A stretch of 64,000 nucleotides of DNA from assembly GCA_958296045.1 (NCBI GenBank), contig CATQHT010000001.1, forward strand, positions 1-64,000, given 5' to 3'. Both the position numbers and the translations under genes were made by a program. Shown here piece by piece: positions 52,236-62,266 of this stretch. The DNA comes from Rhodothermales bacterium (GTDB lineage Bacteria; Bacteroidota; Rhodothermia; Rhodothermales; Bin80). Position 1 is the first letter of the stretch; the number at the start of each line of letters is the position of its first letter. The notes beneath the pieces were generated by a model, which was given only the letters and a program-made list of their open reading frames with translations, did no database searches and was not told the DNA's origin.

Positions 52236-53761
52236 TCTACGTCTTCGGTAGATTCTTCGGGTGACTCTGTGGTGGTCGTGTCCACCGGCGCTAGGCTGAG
52301 CCCCGTGTTGATGTAGAGGTTGGGCATGTCGGCCTTCAGGCGTGCTACCCCGTCTTCGGTGACCGCGGTCTGCCACAGGTACAACGACCGCAAGGATTCC
52401 AGACCGGCGAGCGCCGCAAGTCCAGAGTCACTCACGCTGGTGCCATACAGATTCAGGTATTCGAGGTATTCCAGGCTGCTCAGGTGGATAAGGCCTACAT
52501 CGGTGACGTTGGTCTGCTGCAGGTACAGACGCGTCAGGTGGGGCAGGTCTTGCACCGTTGCCAGTATGTTGTCATCCACATTGGTCCTTCCCAGATCCAG
52601 CCAGGCCACGTTGCGGGCGAGTGGCCTCAGGCCAGCGGCAAACTCGTCCGTGGCACAGGCGTCCAGGTTTGTGCAGCGGACCTGGACATAGGGGACCTCC
52701 TCGGCAAGGCCGGTGACGGCCACCCCCAGCGCCTCAAGTGCGGCGATATCGCCAGAATCCGGCGGTGCGGTGTCCAGTGCGAAGATGCCCGTCTTGATCT
52801 CATCCAGGCCGTAGCCGTCTAGGATGGCCTGGACTACCGGTGTGGTTTCGGCATCGCTCAGCATGCCCTCAAACGAAGCCCCTGCATCAATCCACCAGCG
52901 GATGAGCTCTGCTTCGGCCACGGTGAGTTGCTGGCTGCCTTCTGGCGGCATGTGCCCGTCCGCATATAACGGCAGCCAGATGCGATGCACGAGCTCGCTT
53001 TCTTCGGAGCGGCCTTCGATGATGACCGGCCCATCGTCTCCACCGGCCAACAGCGCTTCTTGCGAGTCCAAGGCGAGCCCACCACGCGCACGTTCCTCGC
53101 GGTGGCAGGTGGCACAGCGCTGCGCCAGGATCGGCGCGATAAGTGCGTCGTACGTCGTCGTCTTGGCGGGATCCTGCAGGCGAAGCTTTCCGATGTCGTC
53201 CTTGCTCGGAAGCCCCGCGACAGAGCGCAGCCCATCGGGCATGTAACGCGTCAGATAGGTGGCGCCATGGGTAAGGCGGCCCCCCAGATGTCCTGCCAGC
53301 CCGACGCAGACGGCTAGTGCCACTACCGCGCCTAGATAGCCCCGCTGCTCAATAAGTGAGGGCGGGCGCTGCGCGATGTCTGCCCATGAGCGGAGCGTGA
53401 AGGCGGCGGCGGCAATTATCGCAATTAGCACGCCCAGCCGCTTGTGCCAGATCAAGGTGATTGGATCATATCCGCCGCTCTGTGCCAGATAGAGGCCAGC
53501 GATGCCCGCAACGACGGCAGCCCAGGCTCCGGCATACAACAGAATCAGCACCGACTGCTCCAGGCGCGCCCAGCGGCGCGAAAACAGCTCGAGCAGGATG
53601 CCAATAGCCAGGATTCCAATAGGAAGGTGCACCACCGCCGGATGAAACCGCCCCAGAAAAAGGGTGAAATCCGAGGGGCGGCCCCCGCCCGGCACCAGCA
53701 CGAGCATCAGCGCGAGATACACCAGCCCTGCGGCCAGGAAAATGAGCGCCTTTTTGGTCAT
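52232..53761 (-). CDS. Membrane protein with DUF2231-type helices, planctomycete-type cytochrome c and LRR domain
   Basis: The 509-residue protein has four to five N-terminal membrane helices including FHPAVVHLPIGILAIGILLE (about 39-58, DUF2231-like), then a c-type cytochrome segment with LAQRCATCHREERARGG (heme motif CATCH, about 216-220) and DGHMPPEGSQQLTVAEAELI (distal Met region), then a leucine-rich-repeat region (about 385-480: LTRLYLQQTNVTDVGLIHLS, LEYLNLYGTSVSDSGLAALA). The heme domain would face the periplasm. It follows a DUF1501 gene by 12 bases and is translationally coupled to the sulfatase remnant. Confidence 0.85.
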   Translation of the reverse strand: MTKKALIFLAAGLVYLALMLVLVPGGGRPSDFTLFLGRFHPAVVHLPIGILAIGILLELFSRRWARLEQSVLILLYAGAWAAVVAGIAGLYLAQSGGYDPITLIWHKRLGVLIAIIAAAAFTLRSWADIAQRPPSLIEQRGYLGAVVALAVCVGLAGHLGGRLTHGATYLTRYMPDGLRSVAGLPSKDDIGKLRLQDPAKTTTYDALIAPILAQRCATCHREERARGGLALDSQEALLAGGDDGPVIIEGRSEESELVHRIWLPLYADGHMPPEGSQQLTVAEAELIRWWIDAGASFEGMLSDAETTPVVQAILDGYGLDEIKTGIFALDTAPPDSGDIAALEALGVAVTGLAEEVPYVQVRCTNLDACATDEFAAGLRPLARNVAWLDLGRTNVDDNILATVQDLPHLTRLYLQQTNVTDVGLIHLSSLEYLEYLNLYGTSVSDSGLAALAGLESLRSLYLWQTAVTEDGVARLKADMPNLYINTGLSLAPVDTTTTESPEESTEDVE

Positions 53762-53773
53762 AATGTTACCGGT

Positions 53774-55225
53774 TCACGCAAGCACTTGATGTACGACCTT
53801 GCCGTGCACATCGGTCAGTCGGAAGTCGCGTCCCTGGAATGGATACGTCAGGCGCAGGTGGTCTAACCCCAATAGGTGGAGGATGGTGGCCTGCAGGTCG
53901 TGGATATGCACCCTGCCTCGGATACCGCTGTAGCCGATGGGGTCGGTAGCGCCATGGGTGATTCCCCTCTTGATGCCGCCGCCAGCCATCCACATCGTAT
54001 AAGCGTCGCTGTGATGGTCTCGCCCAACAAACGGATTGTCCACGCCGGTGCGGTTTTCGAGCATGGGCGTGCGCCCAAATTCGCCGCCCCAGATGATAAG
54101 CGTATCGTCGAGCAGCCCACGCTGCTTGAGGTCCAGAATAAGGGCGGCCACCGGACGGTCTGTCTCTTTGCAGCGCTTAAGAAATCCGTCGTTGAGCGCC
54201 TCGCTCGCACCAGCCCCGTGCGAATCCCAGCCCCAATGGAACAGCTGTACAAAGCGGACGCCCCGCTCAAGGAGGCGCCGGGCCAGAAGGCAGTTGTTGC
54301 TGAACGCGTTCTCTGATGGCTGCGTGCCGTACATCTGATGGATATACTCCGGCTCTTTGGCGATATCCATCGCCTCAGGCACCGAGGTTTGCATCCGGAA
54401 CGCCATCTCGTACTGAGCGATACGCGTCAGAATCTCTGGATCGCCCACATCCGCATGGCGCTGCGCATTGATGCGGTTGATGGCTTCCACCGAGGCTTTG
54501 CGCAAGCTGCGCGGCAGGCCCTGTGGATCATTCAAAAACAACACCGGATCCCCGACGGATCGGCATTGTACGCCCTGGTATACGGTGGGCAGAAAGCCGC
54601 TTCCATACACGCTCGCCCCCGCGTCCGGCGCCGCACCGCCTGAAAGCAGCACCACAAACGCCGGAAGGTTGTCATTCTCGGTGCCCAGCCCATACGTGAC
54701 CCAGGCGCCCATACTGGGGCGACCGAGGCGGGGGCTTCCCGAATGGACGAGCAACTGCGCCGGTGCGTGGTTGAACTCGTCCGTATGCATGGCCTTAAGG
54801 AAGGCCACTTCGTCGACCACTTGGGCAAAGTGTGGCAGGTGGTTCGACACCCATGCCCCGGATTCGCCGTACCGCTGGAACGTGGCCTGCGGGCCCAGCA
54901 TTTTGGGAACCCCGCGAATAAACGCAAACCGCTTGCCCTCCAGAAGAGAGTCTGGGCACCGCTCACCGTGAAGGCGCGCTAAGTCCGGCTTATAGTCGAA
55001 CAGCTCCAGCGACGACGGACCTCCGGCCATATGCAGAAATATTACGCGCCTGGCGCGAGGAGCGAAGTGTGGGCGCTTGGGCGTTAGCGGGTCAGGTGCC
55101 GCTTGGGGCACTGATCCCATCGAGGCGAGCGCAATGGCACCCAGACTGGCGCCGGTGCTGCGCAAAAAGTGGCGGCGCGTCACATGGCCCAGGCGCATGC
55201 GGTGAGCCTCGTGAAGCAGGTTCAT
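53774..55225 (-). CDS. DUF1501 protein (sulfatase-like fold, Tat-exported), copy 3
   Basis: The 483-residue protein has a twin-arginine signal (TRRHFLRSTGASLGAIALAS). Family blocks: VIFLHMAGGPSSLELFDYKP, GESGAWVSNHLPHFAQVVDE, FNHAPAQLLVHSGSPRLGRP, TLIIWGGEFGRTPMLEN and VGRDHHSDAYTMWMAGGGIK with the His-His pair, and LTDVHGKVV at the end. DUF1501 proteins resemble alkaline-phosphatase-superfamily enzymes; their substrate is unknown. The start overlaps the upstream PSD1 stop (ATGA). Confidence 0.93.
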   Translation of the reverse strand: MNLLHEAHRMRLGHVTRRHFLRSTGASLGAIALASMGSVPQAAPDPLTPKRPHFAPRARRVIFLHMAGGPSSLELFDYKPDLARLHGERCPDSLLEGKRFAFIRGVPKMLGPQATFQRYGESGAWVSNHLPHFAQVVDEVAFLKAMHTDEFNHAPAQLLVHSGSPRLGRPSMGAWVTYGLGTENDNLPAFVVLLSGGAAPDAGASVYGSGFLPTVYQGVQCRSVGDPVLFLNDPQGLPRSLRKASVEAINRINAQRHADVGDPEILTRIAQYEMAFRMQTSVPEAMDIAKEPEYIHQMYGTQPSENAFSNNCLLARRLLERGVRFVQLFHWGWDSHGAGASEALNDGFLKRCKETDRPVAALILDLKQRGLLDDTLIIWGGEFGRTPMLENRTGVDNPFVGRDHHSDAYTMWMAGGGIKRGITHGATDPIGYSGIRGRVHIHDLQATILHLLGLDHLRLTYPFQGRDFRLTDVHGKVVHQVLA

Positions 55226-57696
55226 TCTTTCATTAGAAAGCTGTCAAGGTTCAGGATGGCCTGCGCGGCTAGCGTCAGCGCGGCCAGCTCCGCGGATTCG
55301 GCCGCACCAGTCAGCGCCGCAGCATCCGCTGGATGCTCCCGGTAGTGGGCCTCCGCTTCTTCGTAGAGGGACATCAGTGTCTGGCGGGCTTTGTTGTTTG
55401 GCATGTGCGCCAGAGCCAGCACATATCCAGCCGCCAGGCGGCTTGGGGCATCCTCACCGCGCGAAGCCATGCGGCGCGCCAGCGCCTGCGCGGCCTCCAC
55501 AAAGACAGGGTCATTCAGACCCACCAGTGCCTGCAGCGGCGTGTTGGTGCGCAGGCGCCTGGAAACACAGTACTCGCGCGTCGGGCTGTCAAACGTCACC
55601 ATAGATGGGTATGGGATTGTGCGCCGCCAATAGGTGTATAGTGCGCGTCGGTAGCGATCGTCACCCTCGCTGGTGGTCCATCGTCGTCCGTCATAAGGGT
55701 TGTTCCAGAGCCCGTCAGGCTGGGGAGGCATAACTGGGGGGCCATACATCGCCGGGCTGAGAAGGCCGCTCACATGCAGTGCCTGGTCGCGAATCTGTTC
55801 TGCCGAAAGACGAAAGCGTGGCCCGCGAGCCAGAAGGCGGTTGTAAGGATCCGCAGCCTTGAGTTCTGGTGTTACGCTCGACGATTGCTGGTAAGTGGAA
55901 CTCGTGACAATGCTGCGCAAGAGGCACTTTATGCTCCACGCGCAGTCCTCACGCAGTGACACCGCCAGATGGTCCAGCAGCTCCAGGTGTGAAGGCGCAT
56001 ATCCCTGGGTGCCGAAATCCTCAAGCGACTCCACTATGCCGGTGCCGAAGAGCTGCTCCCAGAATCGGTTGACCGTCACGCGAGCCGTGAGCGGATTCGC
56101 ATCGCTGACTAGCCACTGGGCCATGCCCAGCCGATTGCGCGGTGCATCCTCGGGTAAGGGGGGCAGCGCCCGCGGCGTGCCAGCAGTCACTTCTTCCCCG
56201 CGCGCTAAGAAACTTCCTCTTTCGAACACGTACGTGCGCCGGCGCTGGTGTGCAGGCAGTTCTTGCATGATGGGCGTCTGCAGCGGATTGAGCTCGCCCA
56301 TGGTGCGCCGAATGTCGCCCTGGCGCTCCCGCAGCGCGATAAGCTGCGAATCTGGACTGATCCTGGCATACACCGATGCGATAAGCGTGCGCTGCGCGGC
56401 ATCCCGCTGTGCCTCTGGGACCAACGAGACGCGGCGCACCTCATTCTGCAACATGTTGCGCACCTGCCCGATAACTTCCGGGCGGTTCAGCTGCGTCTCC
56501 CACAGCTGTCGCGCCTTCGCGATAGCGTCTTCTTCGGCTAGGCGCAGGATGGCGCGCTCTAGAGCCTCAAGCTCTTCCAGAAGGGCCGCGCCCTCCGCTA
56601 CATCTGCCTCGTCAAACTGCGGCAGGGTAGGGTACTCGTCGTCGAAGTCCCGGTCGGCCGTGTTGTTGAAAAAAGCAAAGAATTCATAGTACTCGTGGTG
56701 CCGAAATGGGTCATACGGATGACCGTGGCACTGCACACAAGAAAATGAGGTCCCCTGCCACACCTCCCACGTCGTGTTGACCCGATCTACCACCGCCGCC
56801 GTACGAAACTCCTCATCGTCGGTGCCGCCCTCCGTGTTGGTCATCGTGTTCCGGTTGAACGCCGTAGCGATGAGCTGATCTTCGGACGGATTTGGCAAGA
56901 GGTCTCCCGCCAATTGCTCTACAGTGAACTGGTCAAATGGCTTGTCTTTGTTAAATGCTTGCACCACCCAGTCGCGGTAGCGCCAGATGGTGCGGCCGAT
57001 ATCTTTTTCATACCCTTTGGAATCCGCATAGCGTGCGAGGTCCAGCCACATGGCGGCCCAGCGCTCACCGTAGCGGGGCGAGTCCAAGAGCTGATCCACA
57101 TACTGTTCGTACCGTAAGGGTCCGTTGCACACGGCATGGGTAGCTTCGGGCTCAGGAGGCAGGCCGGTAAGGTCAAGCGTTACGCGGCGTACCAAGGTTG
57201 GGCAAGGCGCCGGCGGCGAAGGCTCCAGCCCTTCGGCATCCAGGCGCGCAAGAATAAAGAAGTCGAGATCCCGCTGGGGCCAACCTGGCCAGGACACTGC
57301 AGGCACCGATGGGCGCTCTGGCGCGACATACGCCCAGTGCTGTTCCCAGGCGGCACCCTCGCGGATCCACTGGCGCAGCGCACGGACCTCTTCGGAAGCG
57401 AGTGGCGCATCGTCCTGGGGCATGCGGTACTCAGGATCGGAGTGGGCGACGCGGCGGATAAGCTCGCTCTGACCCGGCTGGCCAGGCACGATAGCCGGCT
57501 TACCAGACTCTGCCATCGCGGTGGCCTCCGACCGGAATAACAAGTTCAGGTCCCCCTGACGCTGGATGCCCCCATGACAACCGACACACCGCTCATTGAG
57601 TATGGGCCGGATGTCCGTATTGAATTCAACGTCGGGACCGCGCGCGCAGCCGGCGATAAGTCCGATATAGAAGGCAGCAAGGATATGGTAGCGCAT
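55222..57696 (-). CDS. PSD1 and planctomycete cytochrome C protein (DUF1549/DUF1553), copy 2
   Basis: The 824-residue lipoprotein has a signal ending FYIGLIAGCARG. NTDIRPILNERCVGCHGG carries the heme motif CVGCH (about 37-41). DUF1549 follows (DFFILARLDAEGLEPSPPAP, RVTLDLTGLPPEP, RYADSKGYEKDIGRTIWRYR), with SCVQCHGHPYDPF as a second CxxCH, and then DUF1553 (RLGMAQWLVSDANPLTARVT, VNRFWEQLFGTGIVESLEDF, RTNTPLQALVGLNDPVFVEA). These exported proteins probably carry electrons, but the reaction is unknown. It overlaps the following DUF1501 gene. Confidence 0.93.
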   Translation of the reverse strand: MRYHILAAFYIGLIAGCARGPDVEFNTDIRPILNERCVGCHGGIQRQGDLNLLFRSEATAMAESGKPAIVPGQPGQSELIRRVAHSDPEYRMPQDDAPLASEEVRALRQWIREGAAWEQHWAYVAPERPSVPAVSWPGWPQRDLDFFILARLDAEGLEPSPPAPCPTLVRRVTLDLTGLPPEPEATHAVCNGPLRYEQYVDQLLDSPRYGERWAAMWLDLARYADSKGYEKDIGRTIWRYRDWVVQAFNKDKPFDQFTVEQLAGDLLPNPSEDQLIATAFNRNTMTNTEGGTDDEEFRTAAVVDRVNTTWEVWQGTSFSCVQCHGHPYDPFRHHEYYEFFAFFNNTADRDFDDEYPTLPQFDEADVAEGAALLEELEALERAILRLAEEDAIAKARQLWETQLNRPEVIGQVRNMLQNEVRRVSLVPEAQRDAAQRTLIASVYARISPDSQLIALRERQGDIRRTMGELNPLQTPIMQELPAHQRRRTYVFERGSFLARGEEVTAGTPRALPPLPEDAPRNRLGMAQWLVSDANPLTARVTVNRFWEQLFGTGIVESLEDFGTQGYAPSHLELLDHLAVSLREDCAWSIKCLLRSIVTSSTYQQSSSVTPELKAADPYNRLLARGPRFRLSAEQIRDQALHVSGLLSPAMYGPPVMPPQPDGLWNNPYDGRRWTTSEGDDRYRRALYTYWRRTIPYPSMVTFDSPTREYCVSRRLRTNTPLQALVGLNDPVFVEAAQALARRMASRGEDAPSRLAAGYVLALAHMPNNKARQTLMSLYEEAEAHYREHPADAAALTGAAESAELAALTLAAQAILNLDSFLMKE

Positions 57697-57716
57697 GATA
57701 TCGTGCGCGAAGCGGC

Positions 57717-59126
57717 TCAGACCAACAGCGCTCTTGTGACGTGTCCGTGCACGTCCGTTAGACGATACCGGCGGCCCTGGTGCTTGAACGTGAGCTTTTC
57801 GTGGTCAATGCCCAGGATATGAAGCAAGGTCGCCTGCAAGTCATGCACGTGGACCGGGTCTTGGACGATGTTGTACCCGAAGTCGTCGGTACGTCCGTAG
57901 CTGAGGCCAGCCTTAACACCGCCGCCCGCCATCCACAGCGTGAAGCAGCGGGGATGGTGGTCGCGCCCATAGTCTTCGTCGGTAAGGCGTCCCTGGCAGT
58001 AGTTGGTGCGCCCGAATTCCCCTCCCCAGACGACCAGCGTATCGTCGAGCATGCCGCGCTGCTTGAGGTCGGTCACTAGTGCCGCGGAGGGTTGGTCGGT
58101 TTCGCGGCACTGCACGCGGATACCTCCGGGTAACCCCCCATGGTGATCCCACCCCTGGTGGAAGAGCTGGATGAACCGCACGCCGCATTCAGCCAAGCGC
58201 CTAGCCAGCAGGCAGTTCGCCGCAAAGGTGCCCGGGTTGCGGGCGTCCGGGCCGTACATGTTGACCACATGGTCAGGCTCGTCCGAGAGGTCCATCACGT
58301 CCGGGACGGACGTCTGCATGCGGTATGCCATCTCGTACTGCGCGATGCGCGCCTCGATCTCTTCGAAGCCCGGCTCCTGGGCTTTGAGCTCGTGCAACTC
58401 GCGCAGCCGGGTCAGCATGCGACGGCGCACCTTGGCCGACACACCCTCCGGGTTGTTGAGGTATAAGACCGGGTCTGCGCCCGAACGAAACTGCACCCCC
58501 TGGTGCAGCGACGGCAGGAAGCCGTTGCCCCAGAGGCGCGAATAGAGCGGCTGGCCCGACTTGTCTTTCGTAATAAGGACGCAGAAGGCCGGCAGGTTGT
58601 CGTTTTCTGACCCAAGGCCGTAGCTCAGCCACGATCCCATCGACGGTCGTCCGGCGATCTGACTGCCGGTCAGAAAAAAGGTGATGGCCGGATCATGGTT
58701 GATGGCCTCCGTATGCATCGAGCGGACGAAGCACAGCTCATCGGCGATGGATGCGACATGCGGCATCAGCTCACTCACCCATGCACCGCTTTGGCCATGC
58801 TGCGCGAAGTCGAAATGCGAGCGTGCCAATGGCAGCGAGTTCTGAAACCCTGTCATGCCGGTCAGGCGTTGCCCCTGGCGCACGGACGCTGGTAGCTCCT
58901 CGCCGTGCATCTGGTTCACCAGCGGCTTGTAGTCAAACAGCTCAAACTGGGACGGACCGCCACTCTGAAAGAGGTAGATGATGCGGCGCGCACGAGCGAC
59001 AGGTCCAGGGGGCGGCTTCATCGCCACCAGCGACGCCAGAGCGACGCCGCCCAGCCCCAGCCCCATCCTCCCTAGGAAGTCGCGCCGGGAAGTGATCGGG
59101 CGATAGTTGTGACACTCGTGCGCCAT
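57717..59126 (-). CDS. DUF1501 protein (Tat-exported), copy 2
   Basis: About 469 residues from ATG 59126, chosen because it overlaps the upstream stop (TGATG) and begins the protein just before the Tat motif SRRDFLGRMGLGLGGVALAS; the longer frame adds 78 residues out of the upstream gene. Blocks IIYLFQSGGPSQFELFDYKP, GQSGAWVSELMPHVASIADE, TLVVWGGEFGRTNYCQG, YGRDHHPRCFTLWMAGGGVK and YRLTDVHGHV are complete. It shares these with the other two DUF1501 genes, which are duplicates within the operon. Confidence 0.93.
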   Translation of the reverse strand: MAHECHNYRPITSRRDFLGRMGLGLGGVALASLVAMKPPPGPVARARRIIYLFQSGGPSQFELFDYKPLVNQMHGEELPASVRQGQRLTGMTGFQNSLPLARSHFDFAQHGQSGAWVSELMPHVASIADELCFVRSMHTEAINHDPAITFFLTGSQIAGRPSMGSWLSYGLGSENDNLPAFCVLITKDKSGQPLYSRLWGNGFLPSLHQGVQFRSGADPVLYLNNPEGVSAKVRRRMLTRLRELHELKAQEPGFEEIEARIAQYEMAYRMQTSVPDVMDLSDEPDHVVNMYGPDARNPGTFAANCLLARRLAECGVRFIQLFHQGWDHHGGLPGGIRVQCRETDQPSAALVTDLKQRGMLDDTLVVWGGEFGRTNYCQGRLTDEDYGRDHHPRCFTLWMAGGGVKAGLSYGRTDDFGYNIVQDPVHVHDLQATLLHILGIDHEKLTFKHQGRRYRLTDVHGHVTRALLV

Positions 59127-62100
59127 CAGTACTTGACCACTGCTTCGTCGTAAGATAGCAGTGCGCTGGCTAGCATCGTAAACGCAGCTAGGCTGGCGGG
59201 CTCGAGGCTCTGGTCCCACTCCGATGATCCTGTGCCAAGTAGCGCAAGCGCCTCTGGATGGTGCTTGGCAAAGTGGGTCGACTCCTCCTGGTAGAGGGCT
59301 GCCAGGACCTGGATTTCGTCGGAAGTCGGGGTGCGGCTCATCACCCGGCGAAAGGCCCACGTGATCTGCTCTTTAACGGAAGGAGTGGAGGCCTGGAGAG
59401 CGTGCTGTGCCAGATGGCGCGCGGCTTCGACATACTGGGGGTCATTAAGCAGTACCAGCGCTTGCATGGGTGTCGTAGTACGCTGGCGGCGCATGACACA
59501 GTGCGCGCGCGACGGCAGATCAAATGTTATCAGCGACGGGGGCGGCGAGGTGCGCTTGAAATAGGTGTAGAGGCTACGCCGGTAAAGGTCTGATCCGGTG
59601 CCAGGGTCGTAGCGGATTCCTGCCTTCTCTTCCCAGAGCCCCTCTGGCTGGTAAGGCTTTACGCTGGGGCCGCCCACGGCTGTATCGAGTAGGCCACTGA
59701 CGGCCAAGGCTTGATCGCGCACCATCTCTGCGGTAAGGCGCAGCCTGGGCCCGCGTGCAAGAAGCGTGTTGGAAGGGTCTCGCCGCAGAATCAGGGAGTC
59801 CGCGCCTGAGCTTTGTCGGTAGATGCTGGATGTCACGATACTTCGTTGTAGCGCCTTCATATCCCATCCGTTCTCGACAAAGGTGGTGGCAAGGTGGTCC
59901 AGCAGCTGGGGGTGCGTGGGGAGTGCGCCCTGGCTGCCGAAGTCTTCTGCGGTCGCCACGAGGCCGGTGCCGAAGTAACGCTGCCAGAACCGGTTCACCG
60001 CAACACGCGCAGTGAGCGGGTGCCTGGGATCGAAGAGCCACTTGGCCAGCCCGAGCCGGTTGCGCGGCAAGTTTGTGCTCCACGGCAGGATGGCGTCAGG
60101 GGTGCCAGCCGCTACCGGGGCGCCTTTGTTATCATATTGGCCGCGCCGCAGCACATATGCCGGGCGTTCGGGGGTCATTTCGCGCATCACCATGATTCGG
60201 GGTGCCGTATCCTGCAGTGCGTTGCGTCGCGCGCGAAGCGTGCGGAGCTCTTCCCTGGCCTGCCGCACTGGAGCGGACAAGCGTGCCGAATAGTATTCCT
60301 GGCGTGCGTTGGCACCCCCTTGCACTTCGCGTCCGGCTAGGCGTTGCACATCGAGCATGGGAAGTGCTTCATCGAACAGTCGTAGCTGATCTATTGCGCC
60401 GCCTTTAAATCCTGTGTCACGAAACCGGTAGCCCACGGCCAGCGCCACCTTTAGGTTTTCGTACCGGATGGTGCCGTGCAGGTTGTTGCGCGCGGTGTCT
60501 ACTGCAATGGGCGCTCCGTCGACAAAGAGGCGCAGGCCGCGTGCACGGCTGGAGCCGTCGTAGGTCATGGCGACATGCACCCACTGGCCGACGGGTACGG
60601 GTGTTTGTGCCACGATGCGCATCGCATTGCCGGGCCACATATGTGCGAGTTGCCCCAGGAGGTGACCTTCGTGAAGTGAAAGTTCCCATCCGCGGCTGCC
60701 TGCATCAAGTGCTGCCTGGGTCCGATGGACCAGGACGTTGGTCATGTCCGTCTCGTGCATACGCATCCAGAAGCTGACAGTAAATGGGTCGCTTCGCGCG
60801 AAGGCACCTGCCCCGTCGAAGTTGATGCCGCTCTCACCATCAAACGACAGCGCGCGCCCGAAGCGTCCCTCGGTGACCTGGGGCTCAAATATCGCCTGGC
60901 CGTTTGGCCCCCGCTCCGAAGGTGTATGGCCGTCCTTGAGCACATCAAACTCGGCGGCCAGGGTTGCCGCGGGCAAAGGGAGCAGCGCGCTGTTACCAGT
61001 CACCCAGGCCGAATGAGCGGGTGAGGCGCCGAGGCGGATAGTATCGAAGGCGGCTTCGCTTGTTGCTACGGCGTCGCTGAGTGATTCCATCTCCGCCTCG
61101 GTAACGGCATCAGGCACGCTCAGAGCCGGGACCGGGACTGCCTGCGTAAAGTGTGACGTCTGGCCCGACTCGTCAATGTTGTTGAAAAAGCTGAACAGAC
61201 TGTAATAGTCTTGCTGAGAAATCGGGTCGTACTTGTGGTCGTGGCAGCGGGCACATTCCATCGTTAGACCCATAAAGGCGGTTCCCACCGTGTTAGTGCG
61301 GTCCGCTACGTACTCGGTACGGAACTCCTCTTCGATACTGCCACCCTCGTTGGTCTGTCGGTGGTTGCGATTGAAGGCGGTGGCCAGCTGTTGCTCACGC
61401 CCCGCATTAGGCAACAAGTCGCCTGCCAGCTGCCAAGTCCCGAACACGTCAAACGGCATGTTACTATTGAAGGCGTTAATTACCCAGTCTCTCCAGGGCC
61501 ACATCCGGCGCGCCCGGTCGTTTTGGTAGCCATGCGTGTCCGCATACCGCGCCACATCCATCCATTCTGACGCCATATGTTCGCCATAGGCAGGCGAGGC
61601 CAATAGGCGGTCCACGACCCGCTCATAGGCACCCGCCGTGGTGTCAGCCACAAAGTGCTCGACGGCCTGCAGCGTCGGTGGCAGTCCTGTCAGATCCAAT
61701 GTTACGCGCCGGATCAGCGTTTCTCGGCTTGCAGGCGGGCTGGGCGCAAGGCCCTCCCTCTCCAGGCGCGCCAGCACAAACCGGTCGATTACGTTGGTAG
61801 ACCAAACCGTGTCGCTGATACCGGGCAGGGGCGGCGCCTCGGGCGTGATAAACGCCCAGTGGGGCTTGAATGCAGCGCCTTGGTCAATCCATCGTCCTAT
61901 GAGGCGCACCTCATGCGTCGTCAGCGACAGCTCCGATGTCGCCGGTGGCATACGCTCTTGCGCGTCCCGGGCGGTGATGCGCCGCCAGACCTGGCTCCTT
62001 CCCAGGCTGCCAGGGACAATAGCCAAACCGCCGGACTCCAGCTCCTTCTCTTTGGCGCCCGCCTCATGGTGAAGACTCAGGCCCGCCTGGCGCGCGGCCT

Positions 62101-62260
62101 TGTCAGGTCCGTGGCACGCATAGCAGCGGTCCGCAAGGATCGGCTTGATGTGGTAGTTGTAATCTACCACTTCGGGTAGTGCGTCGCCCGCAGGACGGGA
62201 GCAACTCAGGACCCAGAGCGTGGTCGCTACAAGCAGCAGGAAGGTGAGTGCGCAGCGCAT
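59126..62260 (-). CDS. PSD1 cytochrome C protein with LamG-like domain (DUF1549/DUF1553), copy 1
   Basis: The 1,044-residue lipoprotein (signal ending TLWVLSCSRP) has the heme motif CYACH in ADRCYACHGPDK (about 42-53), DUF1549 (DRFVLARLEREGLAPSPPAS, RYADTHGYQNDRARRMWPWR, a second CARCHDHKYDPIS) and DUF1553 (NRFWQRYFGTGLVATAEDFG). Between them, about 485-645, is a laminin-G/concanavalin-like domain (SFWMRMHETDMTNVLVH, WVHVAMTYDGSSRARGLRLF), often a carbohydrate-binding module. Its presence suggests attachment to a polysaccharide. It overlaps the following DUF1501 gene by one base. Confidence 0.93.
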   Translation of the reverse strand: MRCALTFLLLVATTLWVLSCSRPAGDALPEVVDYNYHIKPILADRCYACHGPDKAARQAGLSLHHEAGAKEKELESGGLAIVPGSLGRSQVWRRITARDAQERMPPATSELSLTTHEVRLIGRWIDQGAAFKPHWAFITPEAPPLPGISDTVWSTNVIDRFVLARLEREGLAPSPPASRETLIRRVTLDLTGLPPTLQAVEHFVADTTAGAYERVVDRLLASPAYGEHMASEWMDVARYADTHGYQNDRARRMWPWRDWVINAFNSNMPFDVFGTWQLAGDLLPNAGREQQLATAFNRNHRQTNEGGSIEEEFRTEYVADRTNTVGTAFMGLTMECARCHDHKYDPISQQDYYSLFSFFNNIDESGQTSHFTQAVPVPALSVPDAVTEAEMESLSDAVATSEAAFDTIRLGASPAHSAWVTGNSALLPLPAATLAAEFDVLKDGHTPSERGPNGQAIFEPQVTEGRFGRALSFDGESGINFDGAGAFARSDPFTVSFWMRMHETDMTNVLVHRTQAALDAGSRGWELSLHEGHLLGQLAHMWPGNAMRIVAQTPVPVGQWVHVAMTYDGSSRARGLRLFVDGAPIAVDTARNNLHGTIRYENLKVALAVGYRFRDTGFKGGAIDQLRLFDEALPMLDVQRLAGREVQGGANARQEYYSARLSAPVRQAREELRTLRARRNALQDTAPRIMVMREMTPERPAYVLRRGQYDNKGAPVAAGTPDAILPWSTNLPRNRLGLAKWLFDPRHPLTARVAVNRFWQRYFGTGLVATAEDFGSQGALPTHPQLLDHLATTFVENGWDMKALQRSIVTSSIYRQSSGADSLILRRDPSNTLLARGPRLRLTAEMVRDQALAVSGLLDTAVGGPSVKPYQPEGLWEEKAGIRYDPGTGSDLYRRSLYTYFKRTSPPPSLITFDLPSRAHCVMRRQRTTTPMQALVLLNDPQYVEAARHLAQHALQASTPSVKEQITWAFRRVMSRTPTSDEIQVLAALYQEESTHFAKHHPEALALLGTGSSEWDQSLEPASLAAFTMLASALLSYDEAVVKY

Positions 62261-62266
62261 CTTCTG

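Noticed and set aside
55895-56689. Plus-strand 264-codon frame
   Set aside because: Antisense to the PSD1 gene; Ser/Arg-rich shadow frame without signal, domain or ribosome-binding site.
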